This document shows, in pieces, positions 4,713 to 6,466 of a stretch of DNA of 6,466 nt. Where the stretch lies: positions 1-6,466 of the forward strand of contig CALMWI010000413.1 in assembly GCA_937873545.1 (NCBI GenBank), in the 5' to 3' direction. A model generated the notes under the pieces. The model was given only the letters and a program-made list of their open reading frames with translations. It was not told the DNA's origin and did no database searches. The position numbers and the translations under genes are program-made. Every line of letters begins with the position of its first letter. The stretch's first letter is position 1. This DNA is from an uncultured bacterium. GTDB lineage: Bacteria > UBA4055.

Positions 4713-6203
4713 CTATCCGCAATGAATATAGTCATTTATCAGCTTTTTAAGTATTTTGTAGTTGCCGTGGATCTTTTTATTTAGATCCTTATCCTCGTAG
4801 GATTTAAGATCCTTGATTATTCTTGAGATCATTCCTTTGGGGAATATTCCGTGTTTTTCATAAACCGACCGGGCTTTTTCAAGCTCATCCGCGGAGTCCC
4901 AGCATGACGCAGGCAGATCATTAAGGTCTTTGACCGCGCTTGCCTCTTTTCCGGAGATATGTAGTTTATCTGCGAATTTAACCGGGTTCTTCATTTCAAA
5001 TCCGTGAAGCGCAGCCACCGCGAGTCCGGCGATAAGCTGATGCACATTCGCGCTTCCGTCGGCATTTCGAATTTCCATCGTCTGATTGTTTACGATATTC
5101 CTGCTCCTGTCTTTGGGCTCGTTAGGATTCGCCTCGTAAATCAGATTATCCGCGCCCAGCCAGCCTAAGGGGATCCTTACAAGGACAGAACGGTTCCTTT
5201 CTCCCCAGCATATTCTTGTCGGCGCTTCCTGATGCGGAACGAGTCTTAAATAAGATGTCGGAACCGTGTTGCCGAAAGCCGTAAGCGAAGGAGCCATGTC
5301 AAGAAGACCGGCAATGAGTTTTTTGGCTGTGTCCGTAAGGCCATTCTTGTCAGCGATCGCGTTCCTGCCGTCCTTCATCAGTCTCATGTGAATGTGAAGT
5401 CCGCTCCCCGCCTGACCTATCATGATCTTGGGAGCAAAAGTAACCTCGAGATTATATTTATAAGCTATTTCTCTTATCGCCCATTTAGCCAGAACAAGCT
5501 CGTCAGCCGCGTCTTCTATACTTATCGGTCTGAACTCGATCTCATGCTGTACCATTTCAGTCGCGTCATTAATAATGTTTCCCACTTCAGCATGTCCGTA
5601 TTTGATGTGACATCCCATTTCAGAGATCACTTTCATAGCTTCCTGCCTGATCGCGCCCCATTTGGAGAACGGGTGGGATTCATGATAGCCTTTCTGCTCT
5701 ATAATCGGGTATATAGTGTCAACTTCGGAGAACAGATAATACTCCAGTTCGCCCATCGCTTCCATCGTAAAGCCGGTCTTTGCCTTAAGGACATCATGCG
5801 CTTTTTTTACTATATGGCTCGGAGATCCTTCAAGCGGTTTGCCTTCTGATGTGAAGAAAGCGCAGAGAATATCCAAAGTCGGAGTTTCTTCAAAAGGATT
5901 AACGAATGCCGTTTTATATCTCGGAAAGACATAAAGGTCGCTTGAAGTGGCCTCGATAAAGGTAAAAAGGCTTGAGCCGTCCACTCTTTCCCCGTAAGTT
6001 AAAATATCGTCCAAGTGCTTCATGCTGTTTATTACGAAATTAAGCGTTTTCAGCCTTCCGTCCCCGCCGACATACCTGAAATTAAGCATTTTTATACCGT
6101 TGCCTTTTACGAACTTTATTATATCCGCTTTAGTGAATTCTTCGGCGGGTTTTTTAAGATAAGCAACCAGCTTGTTCGGGCACAGTTCAAGATTCTGATC
6201 CAT
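4713..6203 (-). CDS. glnA: Type I-like glutamine synthetase, divergent, not adenylylatable
   Basis: A 496-residue cytoplasmic enzyme expected to form glutamine from glutamate, ammonia and ATP; E. coli GlnA has 469 residues. The N-terminal beta-grasp domain spans about 37-125 and includes VDGSS (74-78, the Asp50/Ser53 ammonium-site residues of E. coli). The catalytic domain shows GELEYYLF (151-158, Glu152 and Glu154), HAEV (Glu206), VQHEIEF (Glu221), GSGLHIHMRL (266-275, His270), SYLRLVPHQEAP (Arg320, Glu326), NRSVLVRIP (Arg338, Arg343) and MEIR (Glu377, Arg379). Odd points: the adenylylation motif NLYDLP reads DLNDLP, with Asn428 in place of Tyr; about 21 extra residues lie between RIP and MEIR; and the usual ANPYL reads ANVHQL. 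The start has GAGG (6211-6214, minus strand) 7 bases upstream. A related gamma-glutamyl ligase specificity cannot be excluded. No glnB or amt is adjacent. Confidence 0.88.
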   Translation of the reverse strand: MDQNLELCPNKLVAYLKKPAEEFTKADIIKFVKGNGIKMLNFRYVGGDGRLKTLNFVINSMKHLDDILTYGERVDGSSLFTFIEATSSDLYVFPRYKTAFVNPFEETPTLDILCAFFTSEGKPLEGSPSHIVKKAHDVLKAKTGFTMEAMGELEYYLFSEVDTIYPIIEQKGYHESHPFSKWGAIRQEAMKVISEMGCHIKYGHAEVGNIINDATEMVQHEIEFRPISIEDAADELVLAKWAIREIAYKYNLEVTFAPKIMIGQAGSGLHIHMRLMKDGRNAIADKNGLTDTAKKLIAGLLDMAPSLTAFGNTVPTSYLRLVPHQEAPTRICWGERNRSVLVRIPLGWLGADNLIYEANPNEPKDRSRNIVNNQTMEIRNADGSANVHQLIAGLAVAALHGFEMKNPVKFADKLHISGKEASAVKDLNDLPASCWDSADELEKARSVYEKHGIFPKGMISRIIKDLKSYEDKDLNKKIHGNYKILKKLINDYIHCG

Positions 6204-6231
6204 AAATTTTCCTCATTTGTTATTTTTTTAT

Positions 6232-6466
6232 TTATCTTCTTTCTCTTTCAGGTTGGGTATTTGACGAAGATGAAGTTCCCGATCCGAAAATATATCTGAA
6301 CCCTATTCCGCCCATGATGTCAAAATCCGTGTCGGGTGTTAAATTCAAACCCGGGGAAACTTCAACGAACATAGAAAAAGGCGCGGATCCGAATTTGTAA
6401 TACAATCCCAAAGGAACTTTAACGCCGATAATGAGATCATTGTCGGTAATTTTCACACGGCCGCCG
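6232..6466 (-). CDS. Outer-membrane beta-barrel-like protein, C-terminal part
   Basis: An open frame runs off the right edge; 77 codons and the TAA stop (6232-6234) are visible, so the true start lies outside. The in-frame GTG at 6456 is not a credible start because the frame continues upstream (GGR precedes it). The sequence alternates polar and hydrophobic or aromatic residues in strand-like blocks: DLIIGVKVPLGLYYKF, PFSMFVEVSPGLNLTP and FDIMGGIGFRYIF, with Pro/Gly/Asn/Asp turns between them. This is typical of the closing strands of a small outer-membrane barrel. After the barrel-ending Phe there is a polar tail, GSGTSSSSNTQPERERR, which is unusual. I cannot name the family. The stop is 28 bases from the glnA start, so co-transcription is possible; no terminator is visible between them. 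Confidence 0.6.
   Translation of the reverse strand, partial: GGRVKITDNDLIIGVKVPLGLYYKFGSAPFSMFVEVSPGLNLTPDTDFDIMGGIGFRYIFGSGTSSSSNTQPERERR

Noticed and set aside
5388..5849. Open frame of 153 codons on the plus strand
   Set aside because: It lies wholly antisense to the conserved glutamine synthetase coding region, has no recognisable domain and no good ribosome site; it is a by-product of codon use on the other strand.
6015..6299. Open frame of 94 codons on the plus strand spanning the glnA start and the 28-base gap
   Set aside because: Mostly antisense to glnA and the outer-membrane gene; no ribosome site or domain.
6234..6456. Treating the right-edge gene as a complete 74-residue protein starting at GTG 6456
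   Set aside because: The reading frame continues upstream to the window edge with barrel-like sequence and no ribosome site can be seen, so it is the end of a longer gene.
1..6466. A novel defence, mobile or secondary-metabolite system
   Set aside because: All space is taken by recognisable housekeeping genes, short terminators and one divergent promoter region; no transposase, integrase, repeat array, tRNA or toxin-antitoxin pair was seen.

Overview
The window is a stretch of bacterial chromosome carrying housekeeping genes. Coding density is high and GC looks moderate (about 40-45% by eye). A Gram-negative host is suggested by the C-terminal piece of an outer-membrane beta-barrel-like protein at the right edge and by the lipoprotein-maturation gene lgt. 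A TTTG-N20-TAAATTTG element upstream of lgt resembles the Bacteroidetes vegetative promoter. With the style of DnaK and the divergent glutamine synthetase, this suggests a member of the Bacteroidetes/Chlorobi/Ignavibacteria (FCB) assemblage. That placement is an inference; the window holds no rRNA or other decisive marker.

Layout, left to right. (1) A tightly packed rightward operon, 1-1633: the 3' end of mnmG, then rsmG, a NusG-domain-II membrane-anchored protein, and a Gx-family (heptaprenyl diphosphate synthase component I-like) membrane protein. mnmG/rsmG and rsmG/NusG-II overlap by one base each, and the last gene follows after 6 bases. The two terminal genes start with GTG and TTG, each backed by a good ribosome binding site. 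(2) A hairpin at 1616-1647 serves this operon and the convergent dnaK. (3) dnaK, leftward, 1666-3591, complete and canonical. (4) A 266-base AT-rich divergent promoter region, 3592-3857, between dnaK and lgt. It holds candidate promoters in both directions and a one-helical-turn direct repeat. (5) lgt, rightward, 3858-4700. (6) A second hairpin at 4686-4707 shared by lgt and the convergent glutamine synthetase gene. (7) glnA-like, leftward, 4713-6203, with all the main active-site motifs but no adenylylation tyrosine and about 21 extra residues near the active site. (8) The 3' end of an outer-membrane protein gene, leftward, 6232-6466, running off the window 28 bases upstream of glnA.

Functionally this is translation quality (tRNA wobble and 16S rRNA modification), protein folding, envelope lipoprotein maturation and nitrogen assimilation. 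I found no mobile element, CRISPR array, tRNA, phage or defence gene, and nothing that looks like a new multi-gene system. The points most worth a second look are the NusG-II/Gx pair fused to the mnmG-rsmG operon, the unusual glutamine synthetase, the two terminators that encode the last residues of the rightward genes, and the compact dnaK/lgt regulatory region.
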